A DNA stretch of 64,000 nt from Pseudoalteromonas shioyasakiensis. Lineage in GTDB: Bacteria; Pseudomonadota; Gammaproteobacteria; Enterobacterales; Alteromonadaceae. Shown here one piece after another: positions 17,865-27,588 of this stretch (positions are counted from its first letter, which is position 1; each line of letters begins with the position of its first letter). The position numbers were made by a program, and so were the translations under genes. The stretch lies in assembly GCF_001550135.1 (NCBI RefSeq), contig NZ_LRUE01000015.1, positions 744,001 to 808,000 on the forward strand, given 5' to 3'. The notes under the pieces were generated by a model, which was given only the letters and a program-made list of their open reading frames with translations, ran no database searches and had not been told where the DNA came from.

Positions 17865-19934
17865 TTGTCATTGATTAATAAATCAAAATTAAAAAACGTC
17901 TCTTTGAATGAATGGACTGTCGTGCCAGATCAGCTTTTAATTAGAGGTAAAAAGGGTGAAGCAAAAGTACCTGCTAAAGTCATGAATGTACTTTTACTCC
18001 TTATCTCTGCTAAAACAAAAACCGTCGCACGAGAAGAATTCATAGAGAGTATTTGGCATAGCCAACCAGAAGTCGGCGAAAAAGCACTCAATCAAGCGAT
18101 ATGGCAGCTAAGGAAAGCATTTTCACAAACAGGGGCTGAACAAGATGTCATTCTTACAGTAGCAAAAACAGGCTACCGTCTTGATGAAGATTTATTCTCT
18201 GAGCCAGTAAAAAATGTAAAAACCGCTCATTGGTCACTTAAACACACCATTTTTATCATGTTGGCAATATTCATTTTGCCCATTTTATATTTTCAATTAG
18301 CACACTTAATGGCTGAAGAGGGCTCAAGTTCAGTGACTCAACGCCCCACTAATCTGTCATATTTTAAAGGTGCCGAAGAGAACCCTGCATTTACGACTGA
18401 TGGAAAAAAAATGGCCTTCCAATGGGATAATGGCGTCAATGTCCCAGGTATTTACTATATTGATTTAACAAAGAAAAGCTCTGTTCCCATTGCAGTTTCT
18501 GAGCTAGATGAGCATGCTGTGTCACCCACTTGGTCGCCCGATGGTGAAGCCGTCGCTTATATGGTTAGTAATGATGAGCACTGTAAAATCATCATCAAAC
18601 ATTTAAATACTGAAACGCGGCAGCAACTGAGTCCATGCTATGCGGGTAACCTGACCACAACGTTAAGTTGGTCTCGGATTGGTAATCAATTAGCCTATGC
18701 AAGACAAAATGATAAAGGTGGCGTAAACCTTCATAGTGTCGATATGGACACGGGTCTTGATAGTGAAATATCAATTGCTCAAGGGAAATTTCATGATTTC
18801 CCTTTTGCTTGGGCAAATACGAGTAGCGCGATTGCATACGCCAGCCGACAAGACCCTCTTGGCAACATTTATCTGCGCGATAAAAATGGTAAAACTCGGC
18901 CGTTATTGAAAGAAGAGCGAGAGATATTTTCACTGGCATGGAGCCCTAATGATACCTACCTTTATTTTGTGACGATTTGGCAATCAGAACTTGCCATATT
19001 ACGTATCACATTAAGTGATGGCACTGTTACGCCTGTTTCATATGAAAATATTCCAGGCCGGATCGCAGTACGTTTAGGTGAGCAACCGCAATTAGTCTAC
19101 CCCCGCTATACTTCAATGGAACAGCTCTATCAAATAATGCCAAGCGGAAATATCGCTGCTATGCCATTTTCATATGGCCGTGATCTTTATCCGGCTTATT
19201 CGAAAAGCCAAGAAAAAATCATATTCTTTAGCAACAAAGGTGGATTCTTCCAACTTTGGTCTGCAACACTGAATGAGAAATTCGCTCATAAATTTACCCG
19301 CCTAGATGGCAGTCCTTATATTCATGCTATTTCTCATAAAGGCGATAGATTTGTGATCCCCATGCAGGATAAGAAAGATAATCCATACCAACTTTATTTA
19401 GGTAATGTTGCCGATGGCAAACTTACCCAATTAAAATTTCTAGATTACGCCACCAAAAACTTTAGTTGGAGCCAAGACGATCAATCACTTCTTTACAGTG
19501 CAAATTTAAATGGTAACTGGCAAATATGGCAGCAAAATCTTCAGTCAGGGATCACCGAGCAATTAACCTTAGATGGCGGTATTTTTGCTCAGCAATATAA
19601 AGATGGTCGTATTTTTTATGTTAAAGCCGACAGTAATGGAATTTGGTTGCTTGATGACACAGCTAAACAACCGCTTATCGCAGATTTACAACCCAAAGAC
19701 TGGGGCAATTGGCAGCTAACTGAGCAAGGGGTGATATATTTATCGCGGACAGACAGTGCAGATGAAATTCGCCAATTTAGCTGGCAAGGTGAAGACCGCA
19801 TTTTACATAGTTTGCCACCACGCTCAGTCAAAGATGACCGCTCAATTGCGATGATGCCCGATGGCAGTATTATCGCTTCTATGTATCTGGGCAAAGAAGC
19901 GGATATTGTGGCCGTTGATTTAAAAGACGATTAA
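17865..19934 (+). CDS. ToxR/CadC-type membrane regulator with periplasmic beta-propeller sensor
   Basis: A 689-residue one-component transmembrane regulator. Residues about 15-110 form an OmpR/PhoB-type winged helix (VVPDQLLIRG, then REEFIESIWHSQPEV, then LNQAIWQLRKAF, then TVAKTGYRL). One transmembrane helix follows at about 126-148. The periplasmic part carries at least six TolB/PD40-like blades (PTWSPDGEAVAYM, LAWSPNDTYLYF, FSWSQDDQSLLYS and others). Such proteins bind promoter DNA while anchored in the inner membrane and respond to envelope signals. The start is a TTG; no ATG precedes the winged helix. The 282-bp AT-rich divergent spacer separates it from the pseudoprotease/protease operon, its likely target. 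Confidence 0.88.
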   Translation: MSLINKSKLKNVSLNEWTVVPDQLLIRGKKGEAKVPAKVMNVLLLLISAKTKTVAREEFIESIWHSQPEVGEKALNQAIWQLRKAFSQTGAEQDVILTVAKTGYRLDEDLFSEPVKNVKTAHWSLKHTIFIMLAIFILPILYFQLAHLMAEEGSSSVTQRPTNLSYFKGAEENPAFTTDGKKMAFQWDNGVNVPGIYYIDLTKKSSVPIAVSELDEHAVSPTWSPDGEAVAYMVSNDEHCKIIIKHLNTETRQQLSPCYAGNLTTTLSWSRIGNQLAYARQNDKGGVNLHSVDMDTGLDSEISIAQGKFHDFPFAWANTSSAIAYASRQDPLGNIYLRDKNGKTRPLLKEEREIFSLAWSPNDTYLYFVTIWQSELAILRITLSDGTVTPVSYENIPGRIAVRLGEQPQLVYPRYTSMEQLYQIMPSGNIAAMPFSYGRDLYPAYSKSQEKIIFFSNKGGFFQLWSATLNEKFAHKFTRLDGSPYIHAISHKGDRFVIPMQDKKDNPYQLYLGNVADGKLTQLKFLDYATKNFSWSQDDQSLLYSANLNGNWQIWQQNLQSGITEQLTLDGGIFAQQYKDGRIFYVKADSNGIWLLDDTAKQPLIADLQPKDWGNWQLTEQGVIYLSRTDSADEIRQFSWQGEDRILHSLPPRSVKDDRSIAMMPDGSIIASMYLGKEADIVAVDLKDD

Positions 19935-20338
19935 TAGCCAAACTTTTCAACAATAATCCCTGTTACTTCACAATGTTCGCAGCTCAACTGCCAACCTGCG
20001 GCCCATGAGGTTGCGTTAAGCTTTGCTTTGCAAAGCGGGCAAACTTCGCCAGCAAAGGTACTGGGAGTAATATCTTTAGCTTGCTTAGAAAACGGTCTTA
20101 AAAACCATAGAATATTATCGTCGATACTGATGGTTAGATCGTGGCGTAACGTCTCGCAATAAGCATCAAACACCGCTTGTTTGTACTGTTTTTCGTGCTC
20201 AGTAGATTGACTAGCATAAACACTCAACGCATTTTCGATTTTTTTTAGACGTTCGGGCCATGCTTGTGCGTCTATATTCGCTTTGCAATCTAACAACTCT
20301 TCAAGAGTGTAACTTGTATAGTTTGGTTCAAACATCAT
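19931..20338 (-). CDS. Hypothetical protein with C-terminal zinc ribbon
   Basis: About 135 residues. The N-terminus (YTLEELLDCKANIDAQAWPE) is a pattern I associate with small gammaproteobacterial proteins of unknown role. The C-terminus carries CPLCKAKL and LSCEHCEVTG, a four-Cys zinc ribbon. The Met at 20338 was preferred because an AAGG sits six bases upstream of it. The 3' end overlaps the convergent ToxR-type gene by 4 bp. No function can be assigned. Confidence 0.65.
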   Translation of the reverse strand: MMFEPNYTSYTLEELLDCKANIDAQAWPERLKKIENALSVYASQSTEHEKQYKQAVFDAYCETLRHDLTISIDDNILWFLRPFSKQAKDITPSTFAGEVCPLCKAKLNATSWAAGWQLSCEHCEVTGIIVEKFGY

Positions 20339-20375
20339 TGCCATCCTTGCTTTGGGTTATTAATTCTTTGGGTAC

Positions 20376-21356
20376 TCAGTGCTTTAGATATAACGTACCA
20401 TTTTTATTTATTTGCAAAAGCCATTGTTCAAATAAATTGTTCGCAATACTCAGCTCTTCATCTGAAAGTGTCGGGTATTGCCTTTGCTCAAACCACGCAT
20501 AACGATTATACACATCGTTATTTTGCGTGATTTCCATAATGAGTCGATTTATAGCGTAGGCTTTTGCTGCACTATGCTCACCAACTTGTTCGCTGTAATA
20601 CATGCTCGCTAAACTCATCAGCGCTTGTTCACTACCCTGCTTCGCTGCTTGCTCTAAAAATACGGTTTTACGCTCTTTAAAACTATCACGATTTTTGATG
20701 AACTCTGCACGTGACAACTTCTCAGGAAATTGCGACTTCATGTAAAATTCGGGCGTTAGCCCAGCAAACGTTTGCTGCGCATAAGCGGAGCCATTTTCTG
20801 CAGCCTCTGCCAAATAACTGTAAAAAGAACGCCGCGTTGCTAAATCTAATCCTTGGCAATGCTCATATTTATCTAAAACACGGCTTTGTATCTCGCCAGC
20901 ATCACTAAACTCATAGATTTCAGCCAACTTTACTTCCAGGACCTGTTCATCTAAAGGCGCATTAAAACAATACTTAAGGTTTTGCGCGATGAGGTAGTTA
21001 GCCTCCACATCACCTTGCTGAGCACGTTGCTTTAGCTCTGTAAAATGGTCTAGAAACACGCCATCAAAACGCCAGTTTGGTGGGTTTTTGATAATAAGCT
21101 CGCGACTATTATTTACCTCATTCCCTTGCTCAACTAATTTATCTGCTAACAAACTCGTTTCAAGCTTGGTAGCGGGCATGCTCACTTGTGCGTCAACTTG
21201 CTGCGTAGCTCTTTTATTATTCGATAGTTCTGAACTGGTAGCTAATGGAGCAGTTTTTTGAGAGACGTAACTGTTAATAAATATTACGCATACTAATACC
21301 ATAGCCACAGTTAAAAGTGGCTTTTTCCGTTGTTTAATAAAAGCATACCCAGACAT
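20376..21356 (-). CDS. Membrane-anchored protein with Sel1-like helical repeats
   Basis: A 326-residue protein with one N-terminal transmembrane helix (residues about 13-31) and a long soluble part. Helical pairs such as GDVEANYLIAQNL, NGSAYAQQTFAGL and GSEQALMSLASMYY look like Sel1/TPR-type repeats, which usually mediate protein contacts. The soluble part should face the periplasm. No catalytic motif was found. It precedes the zinc-ribbon gene on the same strand with about 37 bp between them. Confidence 0.68.
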   Translation of the reverse strand: MSGYAFIKQRKKPLLTVAMVLVCVIFINSYVSQKTAPLATSSELSNNKRATQQVDAQVSMPATKLETSLLADKLVEQGNEVNNSRELIIKNPPNWRFDGVFLDHFTELKQRAQQGDVEANYLIAQNLKYCFNAPLDEQVLEVKLAEIYEFSDAGEIQSRVLDKYEHCQGLDLATRRSFYSYLAEAAENGSAYAQQTFAGLTPEFYMKSQFPEKLSRAEFIKNRDSFKERKTVFLEQAAKQGSEQALMSLASMYYSEQVGEHSAAKAYAINRLIMEITQNNDVYNRYAWFEQRQYPTLSDEELSIANNLFEQWLLQINKNGTLYLKH

Positions 21357-21578
21357 AACAACCTACTTATCACTCTTGTTGCTAAGTAAGTTACAAGAAA
21401 ACAATAATAAAAGCGAAGCTAAACTTCTAAATATGACAGCCTAAAATCATGATGGCGATCAAACAAACTAACAACTTTGTACCCAAACATTGAGTTAAAG
21501 TTATTAACTTGCTAGATTATTTTTTGTTCGAAAAATAATCCCTTTACTTAAGTTTATGCAAAATATGGAGATCATCGA

Positions 21579-22649
21579 ATGCGCCTCATGCTCAATACAT
21601 CGATTTTTATAATTGCCGGTCTTACCCTTGCTGGCTGTGGCGATAATAAAACAGAAACAACAAATTCTGAAGATATAAAAACTGCGAGTTCTACTATTAA
21701 AAGCACGCAAAAATTAGTCACTCCAGAAAACTACATAAGAGCTGAAGATGACTTTTCATTTTTCGACTTTCAACTAAGAGCAGGCGGTAAAATCAATGAG
21801 TTCTTTTACATCACTGAACCAACGCCACTGGATCAGCAAAGTGTAGTGAGAATGAATAAAGATACTCTGTATGCAGGCGCTGTAGTAGATACTGAAGGAG
21901 GTGCTACTGTAACAATTCCTGAGTTTCCTGATGATCGATATTTCTCGGTCTATGTTGTTGATAATGATCACTACGCAACAGCGGTATTTTATGAATCAGG
22001 AACTCATGCTTTACCTAACACAACAAAGTATCAGGCAGTTATTCAAAGGATCCAGCTTCTTGCTCCAGATGACTCTGCTGATGTTGCTCTTGTAAATGAA
22101 TTACAAAAGAAAATTATCATTTCTACAAATAGTAATGACACTTTTCCAAAGCCTGACTGGGATAAGCCATCAATGCTTAAACTTCGCGCCGATTATGAAA
22201 AAGAGTTTCAAAAATTCGCACAATACGAAGCTGATTGGATGGGCAAAAAAGGAGAAGTTAACGAACAAAGCCGCCACTTAGCAGTGGCTGGTGCTTGGGG
22301 TCTATTTCCTGAAAAAGACGCTGTTTATATAAACTATACAGGCCCTGCCGATCCAAGTAAGTGCTATTCTGCAACATACGAAGTACCTGATAATGATGCG
22401 TTTTGGTCTATTACTGTTTATGGTGATGATGGCTTCATGAAATCAACGAACAACATAATTAATGATCGTAATGTTACCCTAAACGAAAATGGAACATTCA
22501 CCGCATTTTTCGGCTCAGAACAAGCTTGTGGCGATCAAGCTAATAGAGCTGATATTACTCAAGGCTGGAACTTTCTCATGCGAGTTTACAGGCCTGGCGA
22601 AAGTATTTTAGACAGAACATATAAGCTACCTGAAGTCACAGAAATTTAA
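21579..22649 (+). CDS. DUF1254/DUF1214 lipoprotein
   Basis: A 356-residue exported lipoprotein. The signal peptide ends in the lipobox LTLAGCGD, so the mature protein begins at Cys20. The N-terminal half is DUF1254-like (QQSVVRMNKDTLYAGAV, then GRYFSV-like DDRYFSVYVVDNDHY). The C-terminal half is DUF1214-like (DNDAFWSITVYGDDGF, then GWNFLMRVYRPGESIL). These two domains normally occur fused, as here. The biochemical role is unknown. It is transcribed alone, with about 220 bp of AT-rich sequence upstream. Confidence 0.88.
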   Translation: MRLMLNTSIFIIAGLTLAGCGDNKTETTNSEDIKTASSTIKSTQKLVTPENYIRAEDDFSFFDFQLRAGGKINEFFYITEPTPLDQQSVVRMNKDTLYAGAVVDTEGGATVTIPEFPDDRYFSVYVVDNDHYATAVFYESGTHALPNTTKYQAVIQRIQLLAPDDSADVALVNELQKKIIISTNSNDTFPKPDWDKPSMLKLRADYEKEFQKFAQYEADWMGKKGEVNEQSRHLAVAGAWGLFPEKDAVYINYTGPADPSKCYSATYEVPDNDAFWSITVYGDDGFMKSTNNIINDRNVTLNENGTFTAFFGSEQACGDQANRADITQGWNFLMRVYRPGESILDRTYKLPEVTEI

Positions 22650-22813
22650 ATTACTATCTTGAGCCTGAATTATGAACTTTAGGCTCATTACAGCCATTTT
22701 CACTGCTTAACTGCGGTTTCGCTTCGCTTGCTTTGAACAGGTGAAAAACTTAAAGTTAGAAAGTTACCAGAGCCTACTAAGGGTCTAGTTCGTCTTTATT
22801 AGGAATATTGTGT

Positions 22814-23572
22814 ATGGACGCATTACCGTATCTTCAAAAGATGACATTCAAACGAGAGCACGTTTTCTCTTTTGATACATATCCATTCTCTATTCCTGCG
22901 GTTAATCAGCTCTTTGAAATAGACTTTTCAAAACATGTCACAATATTTGTAGGTGAAAATGGTTCTGGGAAATCGACTCTTTTAGAAGCAATTGCTATCG
23001 CCTTAGGTTTTAACGCCGAAGGTGGTTCTAAAAACTTTAACTTTCAAACTCAGCAATCGCATTCAGAGCTTCATAAGTACTTGCTACTCTCAAAATCGTT
23101 TAAGAGATACAAAGATGGTTTTTTCTTGCGAGCTGAAAGCTTCTATAACGTTGCATCAAATATTGATGACTTGGATTCGGGATTTTCTGGAGGATCTAAG
23201 CTGATAGATGCCTATGGTGGTACATCCCTTCATCATCAATCACATGGCGAATCGTTTTTAGCGCTTATGGTAAACCGCTTCATCGGCAATGGGCTTTATA
23301 TTTTAGATGAGCCTGAGGCTGCACTTTCTCCTGCTAGGCAGTTGGCTGTTTTAAGTCGCATGTTTCAACTAATTGAACAGAACTCTCAGTTCATTATTGC
23401 CACACACTCACCGATTTTAATGGCATACCCGGGTGCGAGGATCTACCAAGTGGGAGCACAAGGTATTGAACAAATAAATTATGAGGATACTGAGCATTAC
23501 CAAATTACAAAGGCATTTTTAAACAACCCACAGCCAATGCTCGAAGAGCTTTTCAAGCCTGAAGGTGACTGA
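22814..23572 (+). CDS. AAA-type ATPase of the ABC/OLD-like superfamily
   Basis: A 252-residue single-domain ATPase. Walker A is GENGSGKST (near residue 50), a signature-like SHGESF lies at about 155, Walker B is YILDEPEAAL, and the switch His is in ATHSPILM. The ATG was chosen over an upstream TTG because an AGGA ribosome-binding site sits nine bases before it. Proteins of this type are often annotated simply as AAA family ATPase. No nuclease (TOPRIM) partner domain is present, so it is not a full OLD nuclease. No neighbour suggests a defence pair. The role is unknown. Confidence 0.82.
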   Translation: MDALPYLQKMTFKREHVFSFDTYPFSIPAVNQLFEIDFSKHVTIFVGENGSGKSTLLEAIAIALGFNAEGGSKNFNFQTQQSHSELHKYLLLSKSFKRYKDGFFLRAESFYNVASNIDDLDSGFSGGSKLIDAYGGTSLHHQSHGESFLALMVNRFIGNGLYILDEPEAALSPARQLAVLSRMFQLIEQNSQFIIATHSPILMAYPGARIYQVGAQGIEQINYEDTEHYQITKAFLNNPQPMLEELFKPEGD

Positions 23573-23733
23573 TACCAATCCGCAATAAGACTTAATCATT
23601 TTGAGGGATTAAACCTGTCGCTACCTGCGTTAAAAATTTCTGAGTTAGAACAACTAAATAACGAAATTTTTGCCTTGCTATCAACGAGGTTTCTTTGCCT
23701 CAAAATAGACTACTAAATTAAGCGAATTGGTAT
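23572..23733. repeat. Palindromic MITE-like intergenic element
   Basis: About 162 bp bounded by ATACCAATCCGC at the left and GCGAATTGGTAT at the right, near-perfect inverted termini. An internal sequence includes CCTGTCGCTACCTGCGTT and a shared AAATTTCTGAGTTAGAAC stretch. It begins on the stop codon of the ATPase gene. The layout is that of a non-autonomous miniature element or dispersed palindromic repeat, a type I recall from Pseudoalteromonas and relatives. Only one copy was seen here. Confidence 0.72.
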
Positions 23734-23763
23734 GATTTTATTATTTCTGATGCTATGCATGAA

Positions 23764-23795
23764 CAAAGGTAAGCAATAAAGCATGCTTACCTTTG
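23764..23795. terminator. Hairpin terminator at the end of the arsenic operon
   Basis: A perfect 11-bp stem (CAAAGGTAAGC / GCTTACCTTTG) with a 10-nt loop lies just downstream of arsJ. No long T-run follows. Confidence 0.65.
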
Positions 23796-23815
23796 TAGGG
23801 CGTGTTTAGATTTAA

Positions 23816-25024
23816 CTAAATTTGTTTTGGTAATTTAGTCGAAATAACGGCGGTAATAACAATAAATAACAGCGATATAGCCAAACAGGCTGCTAAGCCA
23901 TAAAGCTGAAACACTAAGCCCGACAACATAGTACCAATTAAGCGTCCCATGGCATTGGCCATATAGTAAAACCCGACATCAAGTGATACGCCATCGGCAT
24001 CAGCCATGCTAACAATTAAGTAGCTGTGCAATGATGAGTTAATCGCGAAGACTACGCCGAACAACATCAGTCCGCCTATCAACATTGGTTTTACTGCCCA
24101 GTCAAAACCAATGGCAAGAGCAATGGCTAAGGTGACTAAAGCAAGCAATGATGCCCACTTAACTGTCTCTGCACTTGGTGATGTTTGCTTATTAAGCTTA
24201 ATGATTTTAGGAGCAAAAGATTGCACAGCCCCATAGCCAATGACCCAACTAGCTAAGAAGGCCCCCACGGTCCAGTGGTCCCAATCAAAGGCTTGCGATA
24301 AAAACACCGGAAGTGCAACTACAAACCAAACATCACGCGCACCAAACAAAAACAACCTCGCGGCTGACAAGATATTGATTGAACTACTTTTTGAAAATAT
24401 CTCGTTAAACTTAGGTTTGTTTTTAGCTTTGCCTAAATCATTTTTAAGTGCATAAATACTAAAACACCACACCACCAGCAAAGTGGCAGCCATGGTTAGC
24501 ATTGCGCCTTTAAACGACATTAATGTGAGAAGTAAACCACCTAAAAAGAAGCCCACACCTTTTAATGCGTTTTTAGAGCCTGTTAGTATCGCTACCCATT
24601 TAAACAAGGTGCCTTCTTGGCCACTGGCAACCAGCATTTTAATTGAGCTTTTAGCACTCATTTTATTGAGATCTTTTGCAATCCCAGACAGAGCCTGCGC
24701 CAGCATCACATAGGCAACACTTAGCCATTCAGGGGGGACTGCCAACATGAACAAGGCTGCAACCTGTATGGCAAGGCCAATATTCATGGTTTTGTTTAAA
24801 CCAAGCCTTGCGCCTAAATAGCCGCCCACTAAGTTAGTGACAACACCAAAAATCTCATAAAACAAAAACAGCATGGCAATACTCAAAGGCGAGTAGCCAA
24901 GCGCATGAAAATGCAGTACCACCAACATTCTCAATGCGCCATCTGTAAGCGTAAATGCCCAGTAATTCCCAGTGACAATTAAGTACTGCTTTATATCAGC
25001 GGGAAGATTAGCCAAACGCGTCAT
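23816..25024 (-). CDS. arsJ: ArsJ, organoarsenical (1-arseno-3-phosphoglycerate) efflux MFS transporter
   Basis: A 402-residue major-facilitator transporter from the Met of MTRLANLPADIKQYLIV. It exports 1-arseno-3-phosphoglycerate, the unstable product formed when GAPDH uses arsenate in place of phosphate; the product then breaks down outside the cell. Twelve hydrophobic helices are visible, with the GNYWAFTLTDGALRMLVVLHF N-terminal stretch and DLNKMSAKSSIKMLV loop that mark ArsJ. The GAPDH gene ends 5 bp upstream, and this tight pairing is the standard ArsJ context. It is the last gene of the five-gene ars operon. Confidence 0.95.
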   Translation of the reverse strand: MTRLANLPADIKQYLIVTGNYWAFTLTDGALRMLVVLHFHALGYSPLSIAMLFLFYEIFGVVTNLVGGYLGARLGLNKTMNIGLAIQVAALFMLAVPPEWLSVAYVMLAQALSGIAKDLNKMSAKSSIKMLVASGQEGTLFKWVAILTGSKNALKGVGFFLGGLLLTLMSFKGAMLTMAATLLVVWCFSIYALKNDLGKAKNKPKFNEIFSKSSSINILSAARLFLFGARDVWFVVALPVFLSQAFDWDHWTVGAFLASWVIGYGAVQSFAPKIIKLNKQTSPSAETVKWASLLALVTLAIALAIGFDWAVKPMLIGGLMLFGVVFAINSSLHSYLIVSMADADGVSLDVGFYYMANAMGRLIGTMLSGLVFQLYGLAACLAISLLFIVITAVISTKLPKQI

Positions 25025-25029
25025 TGCTT

Positions 25030-26040
25030 TTAACCTTGAAGTGATCGCGCAACTTTTCGGGCAAGTTCGGCGGTACGGTTTGCATAACCCCATTCGTTAT
25101 CGTACCAAACATACAGCTTAACTTGTGTCTCGTTGACAACCATGGTTGATAGCGCATCAACAATGCTTGAGCGTGGATCAGTTTTATAATCGATAGAAAC
25201 AAGTGGCTTTTCTTCATAGCCCAAAATGCCTTTTAGCTCGCCCTCTGCGGCTTCTTGCATCCATTGGTTAATTTGCTCAGCAGTGGTTGGCTTTGTCACT
25301 TCAAACACACAGTCAGTGATTGATGCATTGGCTAACGGCACACGAACCGCGTGGCCGTTTAATTTACCTTTAAGTTCAGGGAAAATATGTGTAATCGCTG
25401 TTGCAGAGCCGGTTGTAGTTGGAATTAAGCTCATGCCACATGCGCGAGCACGGCGTAAGTCTTTATGGGGCGCATCTAAGATAGTTTGCGTGTTAGTGAT
25501 ATCGTGAATAGTGGTCATTGAACCATGTTTGATACCAATTTTTTCTTGCAATACTTTAACCACAGGCGCTAAACAGTTGGTAGTGCACGATGCTGCTGTA
25601 ACAATATCATGCTGATTTACATCGTATAAATCATCGTTTACACCCATTACAATATTCAGCACACCGTCTTCTTTTACAGGGGCGGTGACAACAACTTTCT
25701 TCACACCTTGATCAAGATAGGCTTGCAGTAACTCGGTTTTTTTCATCACACCAGAGGCTTCAATAACGATATCGCAACCAGACCAATCAGTGTCTGCAAT
25801 CGTTTTATTTTGCGTAACGTTAATTTCGTGGCCATCGATGATCACACTGTTGTCTTTACTTTCAACCTCATGAGGCCAAATACCGTGCACCGAATCATAC
25901 TTTAGTAAGTGAGCCAATGTAGCTGCATCACCCGCAGGATCATTAATTTGCACAAACTCAACGTCGTCCCATGCAAACGCTGCTCTTAGTGATAAACGAC
26001 CCATACGGCCAAAACCATTAATGCCTACTTTAATTGCCAT
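25030..26040 (-). CDS. gapdh: Arsenic-operon glyceraldehyde-3-phosphate dehydrogenase
   Basis: A 336-residue type I GAPDH. The NAD-binding [11 protein letters not shown] is at the N-terminus and the catalytic Cys sits in [12 protein letters not shown] (near residue 155). DPRSSIVDA and [11 protein letters not shown] close the C-terminus. In ars operons this paralogue makes 1-arseno-3-phosphoglycerate from arsenate, feeding ArsJ. Its position between a phosphatase gene and arsJ, with gaps of only a few bases, indicates this dedicated role rather than glycolysis. Confidence 0.95.
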   Translation of the reverse strand: MAIKVGINGFGRMGRLSLRAAFAWDDVEFVQINDPAGDAATLAHLLKYDSVHGIWPHEVESKDNSVIIDGHEINVTQNKTIADTDWSGCDIVIEASGVMKKTELLQAYLDQGVKKVVVTAPVKEDGVLNIVMGVNDDLYDVNQHDIVTAASCTTNCLAPVVKVLQEKIGIKHGSMTTIHDITNTQTILDAPHKDLRRARACGMSLIPTTTGSATAITHIFPELKGKLNGHAVRVPLANASITDCVFEVTKPTTAEQINQWMQEAAEGELKGILGYEEKPLVSIDYKTDPRSSIVDALSTMVVNETQVKLYVWYDNEWGYANRTAELARKVARSLQG

Positions 26041-26042
26041 TG

Positions 26043-26543
26043 TTAAGCTCCTACTTTTTGAAAATTGTCGAAAAATGAACGTTGTACTGGGTTATGCAAC
26101 GATTTAGGGCGAATAGCCTGCACTTGATTAACTATGTCATTTTTAGCATAGCCAAGCTCATGCATTAATAAACCAATAACTAAGCCTGTACGGCCTGAGC
26201 CGCCTTTACAGTGCACAGCCACGCTACCACCGCTTTTTATGATGGCAAGAATCTCGTTAAGGTGTTTGTTGAAAGCTAAACTAAACGCTTCGCTTGGCGC
26301 GTCATCATCGATAATAGGTAATTGAAACCAGCTGAGATCTGCTCGCTCACATTCGATTGCAAGCTGCTGCGCGCCATTTTTAACAAGCTCTTCATCGTAC
26401 ATCAGAGTAATAATTGCTTTTGCATCTGCCGCTTTTAAATCAGCAACAGACTGTGATAAACCAACGTCTTTTGTGCCAGGGCAAGGGGTAAAAATAAATG
26501 CCCCAGTTTCTAGTTGTAAAATATCAAATGGATGTGATTGCAT
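26043..26543 (-). CDS. CX5R dual-specificity/tyrosine-type phosphatase inside the ars operon
   Basis: A 166-residue cytosolic protein from the Met of [14 protein letters not shown]. The P-loop is [11 protein letters not shown] (Cys near residue 118) with a general-acid Asp candidate in PIIDDDAPS. The overall layout ([16 protein letters not shown], then [11 protein letters not shown]) matches the CDKN3/DSP-like phosphatases rather than the low-molecular-weight arsenate reductases. It lies between acr3 and gapdh, spaced by 13 and 2 bp. A link to arsenate or phosphoglycerate handling is suggested by position only; no established step of the GAPDH/ArsJ route needs it. Confidence 0.85.
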   Translation of the reverse strand: MQSHPFDILQLETGAFIFTPCPGTKDVGLSQSVADLKAADAKAIITLMYDEELVKNGAQQLAIECERADLSWFQLPIIDDDAPSEAFSLAFNKHLNEILAIIKSGGSVAVHCKGGSGRTGLVIGLLMHELGYAKNDIVNQVQAIRPKSLHNPVQRSFFDNFQKVGA

Positions 26544-26556
26544 TATGATTCCCCAA

Positions 26557-27579
26557 TTATTCTTTAAACCAATGTGTTGTTTTATTGACGATTGCAACCA
26601 ACGACAGCATCACAGGTACTTCGACCAACACCCCAACAACCGTTGCTAATGCTGCACCCGAGTGCAAACCAAATAATGAAATAGCCACTGCGACCGCTAA
26701 CTCAAAAAAGTTAGAGGTACCAATTAAACATGCTGGCCCGGCAATGTTATGCTTAAGCTTAAGTTTTAACGCAATGAAATAGGTGATTGCAAAAATACCG
26801 TAGGTTTGCAAAACAAGCGGAATAGCAATCAGTACAATGTTTAGCGGTTGGGCTAAAATCGTGTTCGCCTGAAACCCAAACAGTAAGACCACAGTGGCCA
26901 ATAAGCCAACAACTGAATACGGTTTAATTTTCTCTAAAAATGACTGCACTGCAGCTTCATTTTGTGCTGAATTATTAAGCGCTTTTCGTGTTAATACCCC
27001 GGCGATAAGTGGCAGCAATACATACAACACAACCGAAATCATCAATGTAAGCCATGGCACATGAATATCAGATACACCCAGCAACACCCCCGCAATAGGT
27101 GCAAAGGCAAAAATCATAATGATGTCGTTCACAGACACTTGCACTAAGGTGTAATTTGCATCGCCTTTGGTCAGTTGTGACCACACAAACACCATTGCCG
27201 TACAAGGTGCAACACCAAGCAAAATCATCCCAGCAATATATTCTTGCGCCGTTTCAGGGCTAACCAAATCAGCAAATAACCCTTCAAAAAATAACCAACC
27301 TAACGCGGCCATTGAAAACGGTTTGATTAGCCAGTTAATGATTAAAGTGAGTATCAGCCCTTTAGGGTTATTACCGACTTCTTTAATCGTTGAAAAATCA
27401 ACTTGCACCATCATTGGATAGATCATTACCCAAATAAACAGTGCAACAACAATGTTTACATGGGCCACTTCGGCTTTCGCTATTAGCTCAAATAAAGGCG
27501 GAAACATCACCCCAAGCGTCACACCGATGGCGATAGCAGCAGCAACCCATACAGATAAATATCGTTCAAAAACACCCAT
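26557..27579 (-). CDS. acr3: ACR3-family arsenite efflux permease
   Basis: A 340-residue inner-membrane arsenite exporter of the ACR3 type, often named arsB in annotations. Ten hydrophobic helices are visible. Family marks include [39 protein letters not shown] (with the functionally essential Cys in helix 4) and [19 protein letters not shown]. It follows the arsC-arsR fusion gene by 9 bp. It handles arsenite produced by the fused reductase, while GAPDH and ArsJ handle arsenate directly, so the operon covers both forms. Confidence 0.96.
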   Translation of the reverse strand: MGVFERYLSVWVAAAIAIGVTLGVMFPPLFELIAKAEVAHVNIVVALFIWVMIYPMMVQVDFSTIKEVGNNPKGLILTLIINWLIKPFSMAALGWLFFEGLFADLVSPETAQEYIAGMILLGVAPCTAMVFVWSQLTKGDANYTLVQVSVNDIIMIFAFAPIAGVLLGVSDIHVPWLTLMISVVLYVLLPLIAGVLTRKALNNSAQNEAAVQSFLEKIKPYSVVGLLATVVLLFGFQANTILAQPLNIVLIAIPLVLQTYGIFAITYFIALKLKLKHNIAGPACLIGTSNFFELAVAVAISLFGLHSGAALATVVGVLVEVPVMLSLVAIVNKTTHWFKE

Positions 27580-27588
27580 TTTCAGTCC

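Noticed and set aside
22814-23572. OLD-family nuclease (defence)
   Set aside because: The ATPase domain is present but there is no TOPRIM nuclease domain and no UvrD-like partner, so it is reported only as an ATPase.
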